The position numbers and the translations under genes are program-made. A stretch of 64,000 nt of DNA from Dyella sp. RRB7 (GTDB lineage: Bacteria > Pseudomonadota > Gammaproteobacteria > Xanthomonadales > Rhodanobacteraceae): contig NZ_JAKWJS010000006.1 in the NCBI RefSeq assembly GCF_022761115.1, positions 62,001 to 126,000 of the forward strand, given 5' to 3'. The notes beneath the pieces were generated by a model. The model was given only the letters and a program-made list of their open reading frames with translations. It did not search any database and had not been told where the DNA came from. Below, piece by piece: positions 62,537-64,000 of the stretch (position 1 is its first letter; each line of letters starts with the position of its first letter).

Positions 62537-63856
62537 ATGTCGCAGGCCTCCCCCAAAGTCGGTTTCGTCAGTCTTGGCTGCCCCAAGGCGCTGGTCGACT
62601 CCGAGCGCATCCTCACCCAGCTGAAGGTCGAGGGCTACGAGATCGTGCCCAGCTACGGCGCGGCCGATGCGGTGGTGGTCAACACCTGCGGCTTCATCGA
62701 TGCCGCCGTGCAGGAGTCGCTGGACGCCATCGGCGAGGCGCTGCACGAGAACGGCAAGGTGATCGTCACCGGCTGCCTGGGCAAGCGCTCGGAGCTGATC
62801 CGCGAGGCCTACCCGGACGTGCTCGCCATCACCGGCCCGCAGGACTACGCCAGCGTGATGAGCGCAGTGCACAGCGCGCTGCCGCCCAGGCGCAACCCGC
62901 TGCTGGACATCATTCCCGATACCGGCGTGAAGCTCACGCCCAAGCACTATGCGTACCTGAAGATTTCCGAGGGCTGCAATCACCGCTGCAGCTTCTGCAT
63001 CATCCCGTCGATGCGTGGCGATCTGGTTTCACGCCCGGTCGATGAAGTGCTGATCGAGGCCGAGCGTCTCGTGAAGGGCGGCGTGAAGGAGTTGCTGGTG
63101 ATCTCGCAGGACACCAGCGCCTACGGCGTGGACGTGAAGTACGCCGAGCGCCAGTGGCGCGACAAGCGCTATCGCACGCGCATGACCGAGCTGTGCGAGG
63201 GCCTGTCCGAACTGGGCGCGTGGACGCGCCTGCACTACGTCTACCCGTACCCGCATGTGGACGAGGTGATGCCGCTGATGGCGGAGGGCAAGATCCTGCC
63301 GTACCTGGACATCCCGTTCCAGCACGCCAGCCCGCGCATCCTCAAGCTGATGAAGCGCCCGGGCAATATCGACAAGACGCTGGAGCGCATTCGCAACTGG
63401 CGCAAGGCGGTGCCGGACATCACGCTGCGCAGCACCTTCATCGTCGGCTTCCCCGGCGAGACGGACGCGGAGTTCGAGGAGCTGCTCGACTTCCTGCGCG
63501 AGGCCGAGCTGGATCGCGTGGGCGCGTTCGCCTATTCGCCGGTGGACGGCGCCAAGGCCAACGAGCTGCCCGATCCGGTATCCGAGGAATTGAAGGAAGA
63601 CCGCCTGGAACAGTTCATGGCGGTGCAGGCGGAAATCTCTGCCGCCAAGCTGCAGCGCAAGATCGGCCGCACCATCAAGGTGCTGGTGGACGAGGCCGGT
63701 GCCGAAGGTGCCGTTGCGCGTTCGGCCGCCGATGCGCCGGAGATCGATGGCGTGGTGCATATCGCCAACGGTCAGCTGCTCAAGCCGGGCCAGTTCGTCG
63801 AGGTGGTGGTGGAAGACGCCGACGAGCACGACCTGCACGCGCGCCTCGCGGGCTGA
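62537..63856 (+). CDS. rimO: Ribosomal protein uS12 methylthiotransferase RimO
   Basis: Radical-SAM enzyme that methylthiolates Asp88 of ribosomal protein S12. 439 residues: an N-terminal MTTase domain ([35 protein letters not shown] with three cluster Cys), the radical-SAM core with CxxxCxxC in [18 protein letters not shown], and a C-terminal TRAM domain (KVLVDE...[22 protein letters not shown]). ATG at 62537; an in-frame ATG at 62501 would begin inside the -10 element and lacks a ribosome-binding site. Likely its own transcript with the following partial gene. Confidence 0.97.
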   Translation: MSQASPKVGFVSLGCPKALVDSERILTQLKVEGYEIVPSYGAADAVVVNTCGFIDAAVQESLDAIGEALHENGKVIVTGCLGKRSELIREAYPDVLAITGPQDYASVMSAVHSALPPRRNPLLDIIPDTGVKLTPKHYAYLKISEGCNHRCSFCIIPSMRGDLVSRPVDEVLIEAERLVKGGVKELLVISQDTSAYGVDVKYAERQWRDKRYRTRMTELCEGLSELGAWTRLHYVYPYPHVDEVMPLMAEGKILPYLDIPFQHASPRILKLMKRPGNIDKTLERIRNWRKAVPDITLRSTFIVGFPGETDAEFEELLDFLREAELDRVGAFAYSPVDGAKANELPDPVSEELKEDRLEQFMAVQAEISAAKLQRKIGRTIKVLVDEAGAEGAVARSAADAPEIDGVVHIANGQLLKPGQFVEVVVEDADEHDLHARLAG

Positions 63857-63876
63857 GTGGCCAGAAGGATGGCGTG

Positions 63877-64000
63877 ATGCGTTATGTCGCGCCAGCACGT
63901 GGAGCGGTCGAGCCGGCGGTGTTCTCACGCTTGCCGCTGGCTGCCTGGCGAGCGCACGCCGGGTGGTTGCAAGGCGTCGATTGGCCGTCCGTCGATACGC
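63877..64000 (+). CDS. Probable DUF3025 protein, N-terminal part (cut by the window end)
   Basis: Forty-one residues remain before the window ends: MRYVAPARGAVEPAVFSRLPL..., then AHAGWLQGVDWPSVDT. The pattern W-x-x-x-x-x-DWP is like the start of DUF3025 proteins known from xanthomonads. The ATG at 63877 has AAGGA upstream, 20 bases after rimO, so co-transcription with rimO is likely. Too short to be certain. Confidence 0.5.
   Translation, partial: MRYVAPARGAVEPAVFSRLPLAAWRAHAGWLQGVDWPSVDT

Overview
This window is chromosomal DNA of high G+C content from a gammaproteobacterium. The best guess is a member of the Rhodanobacteraceae (the Dyella / Luteibacter / Rhodanobacter group of the Xanthomonadales). 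The guess rests on the order miaA-hfq-hflX-hflK-hflC-purA, on xanthomonad-like protein variants (a GTG-started dCTP deaminase, a soluble orphan RnfB next to nth and metG, a tRNA-Leu beside rnr), and on many short palindromic repeats between genes. Gene density is high, most genes look intact, and I see no phage, insertion sequence, integrase or CRISPR array.

Layout. 1-7.4 kb: the end of a beta-carbonic anhydrase gene, miaA, hfq, hflX, hflKC, a small DUF2065 gene and purA. 7.6-12 kb: a secreted M1 aminopeptidase convergent with a secreted GH18 chitinase that has two chitin-binding modules. 12.6-17.3 kb: a tightly packed four-gene operon of secreted proteins ending in a CsgG/FlgT-like lipoprotein. 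I cannot assign it to a described system, and it is the strongest novelty candidate here. 17.4-20.5 kb: gcvP behind a tandem glycine riboswitch. 20.6-26.4 kb: a VOC protein and a molybdenum cluster (fdhD, moeA, a DUF7009-like gene, modABC). 26.5-30.8 kb: tRNA-Leu(CAG), rnr, rlmB, a small membrane protein, and sugE/gdx behind a mini-ykkC (guanidine-II) riboswitch.

30.9-38.3 kb: a phosphate block, pstS-pstC-pstA-pstB-phoU on the minus strand, then rnt, then a DcaP-like porin whose upstream region carries a Pho-box-like direct repeat. 38.5-41.3 kb: a small secreted protein and a carbonic anhydrase/SulP pair that probably handles bicarbonate. 41.4-49.7 kb: a tripartite RND efflux operon (outer membrane lipoprotein, adaptor, permease) lying directly after a QseBC-like two-component system on the same strand. 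50-54.4 kb: a small secreted protein, nth, orphan rnfB, metG and a DUF457 membrane protein. 54.5-58.7 kb: a coupled MFS/HAD/DeoR operon, a Ser/Thr/Gly/His-rich low-complexity protein and a DUF2147 protein. 58.9-64 kb: mrp, dcd, a lipoprotein, a HIT protein, a dienelactone hydrolase, rimO and the start of a probable DUF3025 gene.

The regulatory layer is rich. Two riboswitches (glycine, guanidine) are called from conserved primary motifs. Two nag-box-like palindromes lie upstream of the chitinase. A Pho-box-like repeat precedes the porin, and a CTGTCAT inverted repeat precedes pstS. Many convergent gene pairs are separated by perfect hairpins. All functional calls rest on motif recognition by eye. 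No database search was possible.
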